Shown one piece after another: positions 24,667 to 32,199 of a stretch of 64,000 nt of DNA. The translations under genes were made by a program, and so were the position numbers. The DNA is from Igneacidithiobacillus sp041146875 (lineage in GTDB: Bacteria > Pseudomonadota > Gammaproteobacteria > Acidithiobacillales > Acidithiobacillaceae), in NCBI RefSeq assembly GCF_041146875.1, contig NZ_JBFRXP010000014.1:1-64000 (forward strand), in the 5' to 3' direction. Each line of letters starts with the position of its first letter. Positions within the stretch are counted from its first letter, which is position 1. The notes under the pieces were generated by a model that worked only from the letters and a program-made list of their open reading frames with translations, was not told the origin of the DNA and searched no databases.

Positions 24667-25890
24667 TTAGAAGCCAGCCTGGAACTGCAACATCAGGGTG
24701 TTGTAGGCCATCCCGTTGATGGGGGCACCGTAGCCACCAAAAACGCCGGTGCTGGCAGTGGCATACGGACCAAACTTGCCACTACGCCCCGTGGGGATAA
24801 TGTAATTCACCTGAATCTGTGCCGCATGGGGGTTGTTCGGGTTGACATAGTAGTTCAAGCCGACCGTGGTGTTATCCAACTTCTCGTCAGTGCCCCGATG
24901 GTCGTTATAGCTGAACGAATCAAAACGCACAGCAGGTTCGATATCCAACCAAGACGGCGTAAGGGTCATCTGATGCAAGTTGACGCCCAACCCCACGTTC
25001 CAGTCCTGCGCCGACACTCCGGCCTGGCCGTTGCGGCTCCTACCGGTGTTCAGGTTGGTGTAACCGGCTACATAGTGAATGCCCATCAGGCCGCCATGCA
25101 CACCAACGTTCCACGTGGTGAGGCTGTCTGCATTGTACATATTGCTCAAGGGAAGGGTCATCTGGGCCCCGCTCAATTCAGCGTGCAACAATGGTCCCAT
25201 AAAGTCATAGGTCAAGCGGCCCGAAAAAATATACTGACCACTCCCATTCAGAAAGTAGCCTTGCCCGCCACCGGAGGGGTGTGAACCCGCTTCCAAGTTG
25301 TTGTAGGCAGAGCCATAATCAAAAGATGACGCATCGGAAATCGCAAGGGCGTAACCGAAACCGGTTCCCATAACGTCATTGCCGTGCAACATGGCGCCCG
25401 CAGATCGGCCTGGCAACAGCGATTGACCCATGCTGCGGAAGATGAACGGTAACGCATTCCCCTGCACGTCCACATACTCATTACCTACTGGCTGTTTGAA
25501 CTTGCCCACTTCCAGCTGCGCAAAGGGGACCGGCGCATAGTTTAACCAAGCATCCACAATAGAGGCGTTACCGCCGTTACCCAAGCCGTTGTTCAGCAGG
25601 TTTCCCAGCCCACCATTATTTCCACTGATCGCGGCATTATCCCACCCCGCCATGATGTTGTAGGTAACACCGTGGACCGCCTCACCTTTCACGCCCAAAC
25701 GGATGCGATTGGCACCAAAAACCAAGCCGTTGGAAGCGCTAGGGCCGGTACCAAACTGCTGGCTGCCGGTGATCTGCGCATAACCATACAGAATCGGGCC
25801 GTTGTCTTTGGCGGAACTATCCGCGGCAAAGGCCGCGCCCGGTACCAATACCGCTGCCGCAACTGCAAAAGCTACGAGATTCTTCTTCAT
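24667..25890 (-). CDS. Outer-membrane porin (phosphate-selective O/P-like)
   Basis: 407 residues from ATG 25890, preceded by the strong site gaggaggag. The signal peptide ends at AFA-ADSS. The barrel begins YGYAQITGSQQFG and contains QLEVGKFKQPVGNEY, a pattern seen in phosphate-selective porin O/P-type proteins. It ends in Phe (LQFQAGF). It has its own terminator and upstream direct repeats, so it looks like a single, separately regulated gene. The substrate is unknown. Confidence 0.8.
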   Translation of the reverse strand: MKKNLVAFAVAAAVLVPGAAFAADSSAKDNGPILYGYAQITGSQQFGTGPSASNGLVFGANRIRLGVKGEAVHGVTYNIMAGWDNAAISGNNGGLGNLLNNGLGNGGNASIVDAWLNYAPVPFAQLEVGKFKQPVGNEYVDVQGNALPFIFRSMGQSLLPGRSAGAMLHGNDVMGTGFGYALAISDASSFDYGSAYNNLEAGSHPSGGGQGYFLNGSGQYIFSGRLTYDFMGPLLHAELSGAQMTLPLSNMYNADSLTTWNVGVHGGLMGIHYVAGYTNLNTGRSRNGQAGVSAQDWNVGLGVNLHQMTLTPSWLDIEPAVRFDSFSYNDHRGTDEKLDNTTVGLNYYVNPNNPHAAQIQVNYIIPTGRSGKFGPYATASTGVFGGYGAPINGMAYNTLMLQFQAGF

Positions 25891-25956
25891 GACTAAGCTC
25901 CTCCTCATGAGCCGTTGTTAACGTACAACGTGAGAAGTTATAGCACCCCTTTTGCG

Positions 25957-26004
25957 CCTTTGCAACAGTCTGCCAAGAACTTTTTGCAACGACCTGCCAA
26001 AAAC
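25957..26004 (-). repeat. Two direct repeats upstream of the porin gene
   Basis: On the minus strand TTGGCAGGTCGTTGCAAA and TTGGCAGACTGTTGCAAA lie 24 bases apart, about 70-115 bases upstream of the porin start. The spacing is close to two helical turns plus a few bases, as expected for a regulator binding a direct repeat. This is a candidate operator only. Confidence 0.45.
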
Positions 26005-26021
26005 AAATGGCTGCGACTTTT

Positions 26022-26294
26022 TCAGGCGTTTGGCGGTGGGCCCAGGTGTGCTGCCATGTTGGCGCGCAAAAAGGTGATGGCACGCCGATACTGGCCCAGT
26101 TCGCGATCCACTTCCAACACTTGGTCGAGAAGCTCGGACGGTGAGGCCCCAGGCAAGCGGCGCAAAAGGCGGTGCCAGCGGTCGTCGACGCGCTCCTGGC
26201 CGGCCAACAAGGCATCAAGGAAACACAGGGAGTCGAGAGACTCGGTTGGACACTGGGAATCACAGAGCTGATGAAGGAGATGAATGCTATCCAT
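26022..26294 (-). CDS. Small hypothetical protein
   Basis: 90 residues; I do not recognise a family. Third-position G/C preference resembles the surrounding host genes, which supports real coding. The middle is helical, with Leu/Arg heptad-like spacing (LLDQVLEVDRELGQYRRAI), suggesting a small helical or coiled-coil protein. No signal peptide or membrane segment. It lies downstream of the cydAB terminator and upstream of the porin. Its ribosome site is weak. Confidence 0.5.
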   Translation of the reverse strand: MDSIHLLHQLCDSQCPTESLDSLCFLDALLAGQERVDDRWHRLLRRLPGASPSELLDQVLEVDRELGQYRRAITFLRANMAAHLGPPPNA

Positions 26295-26370
26295 GGCGGT
26301 CTGCTTTGCGGTGAGCTAGGTTATAAAACTACGACCTTGATGAGTAGCGAAAAGTTGCGTGGTGACGAAA

Positions 26371-26393
26371 AAAACCGGGGCAGTGCCCCGGTT
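26371..26393 (-). terminator. Intrinsic terminator of cydAB
   Basis: A nine-pair stem aaccggggc/gccccggtt with a three-base loop is followed on the minus strand by eight T. It lies 17 bases past the cydB stop. Confidence 0.92.
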
Positions 26394-26409
26394 CTCTTTT
26401 CTGCCCAAA

Positions 26410-27498
26410 TCAATGGGCGGCGTAAACGCTTTTTTTCGTGAAGCGTCCACGGAAGACCCAGATCTGGTACCAGTTGTACATGATCATCACTGGCACGAAA
26501 CCCGTCATGAACAGGGTGAACACGGCCAGTGAATTGGCCGGATTGGCCGCATCGTGGATGGTCCAGGTACCGGGCACGATGTAGGGGTACATCGTTGCCC
26601 ACATCGCCGCCCAAAGCAGGGCGACGACGCCCTCACCCCAGAGCAGGGCGATAAAATTGTGCCCCGAAGAATGATTGCTCATGGACTTGAAGGCGAAGAA
26701 CAGGACAATCACCATCCAGGTCGCCCAGACCCACCAGTTGGGGCCCGTCCACTTGGCTGCCGCCCAAGGGAAGATGGCGTAGGACCAGACCAAGGTAACA
26801 ACGATGGCTGCCAGCGCGAGGAAGGAGAATAGGCTGGTCCAACCCTTGGCACGCTCGTGGATCACATCTCCGGGGAGGAAGCGGGCACATAGGTAGAGAC
26901 CGCCTGCCAAGCCCGCGGCAATGACCGCACCAAAGCCGGTCCAGAGGCTAAAGAGGGTCAGCCAGTCGAAGGCTCCACCAGCAAAGTGCAGCACCGGGGT
27001 GCTATAGCCACGCCCGGCGATGTTTGCCATCGCTAGACCGCTTTGCATGGGGAAGCCTTGCAGACTGGCGCCAAGGGCAACGCCGGCAAAGAATGGCGCC
27101 AGCAAGCTGCCAATAGCGAAGAACCAGCCCCAGACCTTGCGGCTGCTGCGCGCGTGTACATGAAATTCAAAGGCCACAGCACGCATGATGATCGCCCAGA
27201 GCGCGATCATCAAAGGAAACATCAGGTAGTTGAAAGCGGAACCGTATACCAGCGGGAAAGCACCAAAAAGTACACCGCCAGCAACGACCAACCAGGTCTC
27301 GTTGCCATCCCAAAAACCAGCCATTGACGCCATGATCGCGCCACGCTCGTCTTCATCTTTGGAAAACAAGGCAAAAATGCCGGCGCCGAGATCGGCCCCG
27401 TCCAGGGCAATATATAAAAGAAACATCAGACCCAACAGAATCCACCACCAGGTGGAAAGGGCGGAAGTGATCCGCACGATGTCGTGGGTAAAATCCAT
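26410..27498 (-). CDS. cydB: Cytochrome bd ubiquinol oxidase subunit II
   Basis: 362 residues from ATG 27498 with ribosome site ggaggt. Around eight to nine transmembrane helices. Subunit II signatures are visible: ALDGADLGAGIF near residue 35, FWDGNETWLVVAGG near 63, and the C-terminal region with YPYIVPG. It pairs with CydA encoded immediately upstream to reduce oxygen with quinol at high affinity. The open frame reaches 27540 but lacks a ribosome site. Confidence 0.96.
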   Translation of the reverse strand: MDFTHDIVRITSALSTWWWILLGLMFLLYIALDGADLGAGIFALFSKDEDERGAIMASMAGFWDGNETWLVVAGGVLFGAFPLVYGSAFNYLMFPLMIALWAIIMRAVAFEFHVHARSSRKVWGWFFAIGSLLAPFFAGVALGASLQGFPMQSGLAMANIAGRGYSTPVLHFAGGAFDWLTLFSLWTGFGAVIAAGLAGGLYLCARFLPGDVIHERAKGWTSLFSFLALAAIVVTLVWSYAIFPWAAAKWTGPNWWVWATWMVIVLFFAFKSMSNHSSGHNFIALLWGEGVVALLWAAMWATMYPYIVPGTWTIHDAANPANSLAVFTLFMTGFVPVMIMYNWYQIWVFRGRFTKKSVYAAH

Positions 27499-27550
27499 GG
27501 TGACCTCCGTCATATTCAGGGAATGGGGTGGCCGCGCCACCCCATGGCAG

Positions 27551-29008
27551 TTAGCGCTCGGCTTTCAGCATCGGCTTGGCGAAGCTCGCCTGGGCGTGAC
27601 CGCCGCCAGCGTGGGAATCGCCTTCCTCGCCGTGATGGAAAAGCTGATCAGATGGCGCGATTCCGTCCACACCCTTGGCAATGACGCGGCTAAAGAAGTA
27701 CCAGGCGCCGGCCCAGACCAGGAGCTCAAAGACAATGTAGCCGGCAAACCAGATCAGCTCCTGCGCGATGCTCATGTGGCTGACACCCTCGTAGGTACGC
27801 ATCAAGCCATACACTACCCAAGGCTGGCGTCCAATTTCCCGCACCCACCAGCCCGTCCAGATGGCCAAATAAGGGAGGAAGGCGGAAAAGACCACGGCCC
27901 GGAGGAACCAGGGATGTTGGCGTAGGGAGGCAGCATTCAGCTTGCCACGCAGTCGTAGCCAGTTGCCCCAGAGGGCGACAAAGAAGAGGAAGAAGCCGAT
28001 CATCACCATCGCGCGGAAGGCGTAGAAGGGAACCCAGACGTCCGGACGATCCTCGGGGGCGAACTGATCCATGCCGGTAACCTTGCCGTCCCAGGTATGC
28101 GTCTCGAGCAAACTGAGAACGTGCGGGATGGAAATCTGGAAGAGGTTGCCGTCATTGTTGGCATTGGGGATAGCGATCAGGTTCCAACTGGTGTTTGGCT
28201 TACCATCCGCGGTGTAGGTGTGGTAGTGGCCTTCCATCGCCGCCAGGGAAGTCGGCTGGGTGTCCGCCACGTCCTTACCCACGCTGTCGCCGATAAAAAT
28301 CTGGATGGGTGTGACAATGAGTAGCGCGAGCAAGGTCGGCTTCAACATTTTAACGAAGAGATCCGCGTTGCGATTTTTGAGGATGAACCAGGCACTCACC
28401 CCCGCCATCACAAAGAGCGCCAGCTCAACGGTCGCCACCCACATGTGCGGAAAACCCCAGATGAAGTTGTCATTGAGGATGGCGTGCCACCAGTTTTCTA
28501 CCTGGAATAGGCCGTCCTTGAGAACGACCCCATTGGGCGTCTGCATCCAGGAGTTAGCAACCAGGATCCACATCGCCGAGAGGCTGGAGGACAGGCCAAC
28601 ATTGAAGGTGGCAAAGAGGTGCATACCCTTACTCACCTTGCCCCAACCAAACACCATCAAACCGATAAAGCCCGCCTCGTACATGAAGGCAGTGATGGTC
28701 TCGAAGCCGAGGATATTACCGAAGAAAGGACCGACGGCTTGGGAAAATGGGCCATAAAGAATGCCGAAGGCCATCTCCATGGTCACCCCGGTTGCCACGC
28801 CGGCACCAAAGTTGATGATGAAGATTTTCTCAAAGAAACGGTTGAGCTTATACCAACGCTCATCGCCACTGCGTAACCAAGCGACCTCCAGAAAAAACAG
28901 GAGCCAGGACATGCCGATGGTCATTGGCGTCCAGATGATGTGCATGGTGGTAATCCATGCGAAGTCGAGCCGACTGAGCAGGACGGGTAAGCTGTTTTCG
29001 ATGATCAT
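27551..29008 (-). CDS. cydA: Cytochrome bd ubiquinol oxidase subunit I
   Basis: 485 residues, about nine transmembrane helices. Haem and quinol region features are present: the N-terminal ARLDFAW-like segment with TTMHIIW (haem ligand His), WGFPHMW (second haem His), and GWWVREIGRQPWVVYG late in the protein. The quinol loop is short, with no long insert after GKDVADTQPTSLAAMEGHY. This is the short-loop class, which includes cyanide-insensitive type oxidases; sensitivity itself cannot be read. The C-terminus is His-rich (HHGEEGDSHAGGGH). Confidence 0.96.
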   Translation of the reverse strand: MIIENSLPVLLSRLDFAWITTMHIIWTPMTIGMSWLLFFLEVAWLRSGDERWYKLNRFFEKIFIINFGAGVATGVTMEMAFGILYGPFSQAVGPFFGNILGFETITAFMYEAGFIGLMVFGWGKVSKGMHLFATFNVGLSSSLSAMWILVANSWMQTPNGVVLKDGLFQVENWWHAILNDNFIWGFPHMWVATVELALFVMAGVSAWFILKNRNADLFVKMLKPTLLALLIVTPIQIFIGDSVGKDVADTQPTSLAAMEGHYHTYTADGKPNTSWNLIAIPNANNDGNLFQISIPHVLSLLETHTWDGKVTGMDQFAPEDRPDVWVPFYAFRAMVMIGFFLFFVALWGNWLRLRGKLNAASLRQHPWFLRAVVFSAFLPYLAIWTGWWVREIGRQPWVVYGLMRTYEGVSHMSIAQELIWFAGYIVFELLVWAGAWYFFSRVIAKGVDGIAPSDQLFHHGEEGDSHAGGGHAQASFAKPMLKAER

Positions 29009-29316
29009 TGCTGATTCCTCGATTCGGTAGGGTTATTGATGGAACTACTACGGCCAGCAGAGCAAAGCGCGTGCCATCTTCTGGAAGATCCGTGTGGCAG
29101 GAAAAATAAGGGTTTGGTGATATAGCCTGCAGGGATTCGTTCAAATGCACCATATTGGAGGGTTGTTTTGCACCACATCAGTCTAAATAACCCAATATAA
29201 ACATATATATAGATATTTTTATTCTGAGAAAATTTTATCCTTGCGCAGGCTCCTGCCTTCTCCTACTCTTTTGCTAGTACTCGCAAAACGGATTTCCCAG
29301 CCCTAGGAGATATGGC
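29009..29316. promoter_or_regulatory. Divergent intergenic region between cydA and pgi
   Basis: About 308 bases without a gene. It separates leftward cydAB from rightward pgi and must hold both promoters. The pgi-proximal 90 bases are very AT-rich (atatatatagatatttttatt). I see no confident FNR or ArcA box and no structured RNA. Confidence 0.4.
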
Positions 29317-30936
29317 ATGAGCGCAGCGAAATTGCAGGACTCCCCAGCGTGGCAACAATTGCAGAAACTGTGCAACGATTGGGGCGCGACAACAATCGCC
29401 AAGCTGTTTGCTGCGGGACCAGAGCGTGGCAGCAAGATGACGGCGCAAGCCTGCGGCATCTATCTGGACTACTCGAAAAACTGGCTGCGGGAAGAGACCT
29501 TGGTGGCGCTGTTCGATCTGGCGCGGGAACGTGGTCTGGAAACGCGTCGCGCCGCGATGTTCACCGGCGAACATATCAACAGCACCGAAGATCGCGCTGT
29601 TCTGCATACGGCCCTGCGTGCCCCGGCCAGCGCCAAAATTTGCGATCAGGGTGCCAACGTCATGCCAGAAGTACACGCTGTCCTCCAGCGTATGATGGCC
29701 TTTTGCGATAAGGTACACCAAGGCGAATGGTTGGGGGCGACGGGAAAACCCCTGCGCCAGATCGTCAATATTGGCATTGGCGGCTCGTACTTGGGGCCGG
29801 AGATGGCCTATCATGCGCTGCGTTCGCAGCGGATTGCTGGCGTGCGCGAGCACTTCGTCGCCAATGTGGATGGTGCGGCTCTGGCGGCGGTACTGGCCGA
29901 TCTCGACCCGGCGCAAACCTTGTTCATCGTCGCCTCCAAGACCTTTACTACCCTGGAAACCATGACCAACGCCCATGCGGCGCGGCGCTGGCTGGTCGCG
30001 GCCTTGGGAGAACAGGCGGTAGAGCGCCACTTTGTCGCCGTTTCCACCAACAGTGAAGCCGTCGCCGCCTTTGGCATGAATCCGGAGCACAGCTTCGGCT
30101 TCTGGGACTGGGTGGGCGGACGCTATTCCATGGACTCCGCTATCGGTCTGGCGACCATGCTGGCGATTGGCTCGGCCGGCTTTGCCGAGATGCTGCAAGG
30201 CTTTCATGCCATGGACGAGCACTTTCTACATGCCGAACTGGAGCAGAATCTTCCCGTCCTGCTCGGACTGATCTCGGTTTGGTACAACAATTTCTGGGGG
30301 GCGCAAAGCCAGGCCATACTGCCCTATGCCCATGATCTGGCGCGCTTTCCGGCCTATATGCAGCAACTGCAGATGGAGAGCAACGGCAAGCGCGTCGATC
30401 TGAGTGGGACACCCTTGGCGGTAGATAGCGGGCCGATCATCTGGGGTGAGCCAGGCACAGATGGACAGCACTCCTTTTATCAGCTATTGCATCAGGGCAC
30501 GCGTCTGGTGCCTTGTGATTTTCTGGGTTTCCTGGCGCCCATGAGTGCGTTTGCCGACCAACACGACCTGCTTATGGCTAACCTCTTTGCCCAAAGCGAG
30601 GCGCTGGCCTTCGGCCGTTCGGCGGAGGAGTTGCGCTCCCTGGGGGTAACCGAGGCGCAGATCCCCCATCGCGTCTCTCCCGGCAATCGGCCCAGCAACC
30701 TGCTCCTCGTTGATGCCCTCACACCTTTCTCGCTCGGTGCCCTGGTAGCCCTCTACGAGCACAGTGTCTTCACCCAGGGGGTGATCTGGGGCATCGACTC
30801 TTTTGACCAATGGGGCGTAGAGCTCGGAAAGGTGCTGGCGGCGCGCGTGGAATCCGACCTGAAAGGCACAACGCAGCATGCTCACGATAGCTCGACACAG
30901 GCCTTGATTGAGCGTTATCGCGCCAGCCGCAGCTAG
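29317..30936 (+). CDS. pgi: Glucose-6-phosphate isomerase
   Basis: 539 residues, the usual bacterial length. It interconverts glucose 6-phosphate and fructose 6-phosphate. Signatures: NIGIGGSYLGPEMAY near residue 150, VASKTFTTLETM near 207, the active-site region FWDWVGGRYSMDSAIGL near 262, and NFWGAQSQAILPY near 330. The ATG follows the site ctaggag. An imperfect hairpin (30941-30955, then ttttt) follows and may weakly terminate. Confidence 0.97.
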   Translation: MSAAKLQDSPAWQQLQKLCNDWGATTIAKLFAAGPERGSKMTAQACGIYLDYSKNWLREETLVALFDLARERGLETRRAAMFTGEHINSTEDRAVLHTALRAPASAKICDQGANVMPEVHAVLQRMMAFCDKVHQGEWLGATGKPLRQIVNIGIGGSYLGPEMAYHALRSQRIAGVREHFVANVDGAALAAVLADLDPAQTLFIVASKTFTTLETMTNAHAARRWLVAALGEQAVERHFVAVSTNSEAVAAFGMNPEHSFGFWDWVGGRYSMDSAIGLATMLAIGSAGFAEMLQGFHAMDEHFLHAELEQNLPVLLGLISVWYNNFWGAQSQAILPYAHDLARFPAYMQQLQMESNGKRVDLSGTPLAVDSGPIIWGEPGTDGQHSFYQLLHQGTRLVPCDFLGFLAPMSAFADQHDLLMANLFAQSEALAFGRSAEELRSLGVTEAQIPHRVSPGNRPSNLLLVDALTPFSLGALVALYEHSVFTQGVIWGIDSFDQWGVELGKVLAARVESDLKGTTQHAHDSSTQALIERYRASRS

Positions 30937-31006
30937 GCGGCGGGAACTTTTCCCGGCGGCAGTTTTTCCAAAGGGAAATCTTTCACCTGCGAGATCTGCC
31001 GCCACT

Positions 31007-32158
31007 ATGAAAAAAACAGCCACATTTTTTGCCGTTTTGTTGGTCTCCGGCAGCGCCTATGCCGTCGTGCCAACACCCACCTTGCCTGCACCCCCGCCCA
31101 TGCCGGCGCCGCAGATTTCCGGCGTCAAGGCGGCGGTGTTGCTCGACGTCAATACCGATCAAGTCCTCCTCGACCAAAATGGCAAAACCAGTTATGACCC
31201 CTCGGGCCTGGTGAAACTGATGACCGCCTATCTGCTCTATCAGGCAGAGGGTCAGAAAATGTTGCAGCCGAATGAGCACATCACGGTGTCGGTGGACGCC
31301 TGGCATGCACCGGGCTCACGCATGTTCATTCAGCCAGGTCTGCCCGTGACCGTGGATCAGCTCACCCACGGCCTGCTCATCGATGGCGGTAATGACGCCG
31401 CTATTGCCATTGCGCAGTCGGTGGCCGGCAGTGTCGGTGGCTTTGTCGATCTGATGAACCGCGAGGCGGCGGCGATGGGGCTGCACCAGACCCATTTCGT
31501 GAATCCCGATGGTATGCCGACCCCAGGGCAGCGCAGCACGGCGTTGGGCATGGCGCGCTTGGCGCGTGCCCTGTTGGTGAAATTTCCGCAGGTAGCACAG
31601 ATCGCAGGCCTGGCGAGCTATCAGTACAACCACATTACCCAGTACAACTACAATCCCCTGGCAGGACAGAACGGCATCACCGGGCTTGGAGTAGGTCTGG
31701 CATCCGGCAACAATTGGGATCTAGCGGTCAGTGCCAGCAAAGATGGCCGCGCCTTGGTGGCGGTGATATTTGGGGCCAGCTCGCGTGCGGTGGCGGGTAC
31801 CGATGCCTCCGCTATGCTGCATTACGGATTCCACGGTTGGCAACAGCAACAGGTCTATCCTGCCGGCGCGGTTGTGGCACAGGTGAAACGAATCGATTGG
31901 AGTCCAGAGACGCTCTCGGTCATCACCCCTACGGCAATCACGGTAGCCATTCCCCGGCCGAGTCAGGGGAAAGTGGAGGGTCGCTTCGTCGCCGACCCCA
32001 AATTGCAGGTACCACTGAAAGCCGGTGCGCAGGTGGGAACTCTCGACTTGCTTTGGCAGGGTAAGGTATTAAAAACGGAGCCGGTAGTCGCAAAAAATGC
32101 CGTGGCCAAGGCCGGTTGGTTTAGTCGTCTCTGGCATCGTGCGCAGGGGGCATTATGA
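31007..32158 (+). CDS. PBP5/DacA-like D-alanyl-D-alanine carboxypeptidase homologue, predicted inactive
   Basis: 383 residues from ATG 31007 with a signal peptide (to about residue 19). The fold matches PBP5-type S11 carboxypeptidases over its length (APGSRMFIQPG, LTHGLLIDGGNDAA, STALGMARLARALL), plus the C-terminal PBP5 domain (about 275-365) and a basic amphipathic tail (WFSRLWHRA). All three catalytic motifs are changed: SxxK reads G67-L-V-K70, SxN reads G127-G-N129, and KTG reads Q221-N-G223. As read, it lacks the nucleophilic Ser, so it is probably a pseudoenzyme acting as a regulator or a binder of peptidoglycan peptides. It lies directly upstream of a class A PBP. Confidence 0.85.
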   Translation: MKKTATFFAVLLVSGSAYAVVPTPTLPAPPPMPAPQISGVKAAVLLDVNTDQVLLDQNGKTSYDPSGLVKLMTAYLLYQAEGQKMLQPNEHITVSVDAWHAPGSRMFIQPGLPVTVDQLTHGLLIDGGNDAAIAIAQSVAGSVGGFVDLMNREAAAMGLHQTHFVNPDGMPTPGQRSTALGMARLARALLVKFPQVAQIAGLASYQYNHITQYNYNPLAGQNGITGLGVGLASGNNWDLAVSASKDGRALVAVIFGASSRAVAGTDASAMLHYGFHGWQQQQVYPAGAVVAQVKRIDWSPETLSVITPTAITVAIPRPSQGKVEGRFVADPKLQVPLKAGAQVGTLDLLWQGKVLKTEPVVAKNAVAKAGWFSRLWHRAQGAL

Positions 32159-32199
32159 TCCGCTGGCTTCCCATTTTACGCTGCTACACGGCCTGATCG

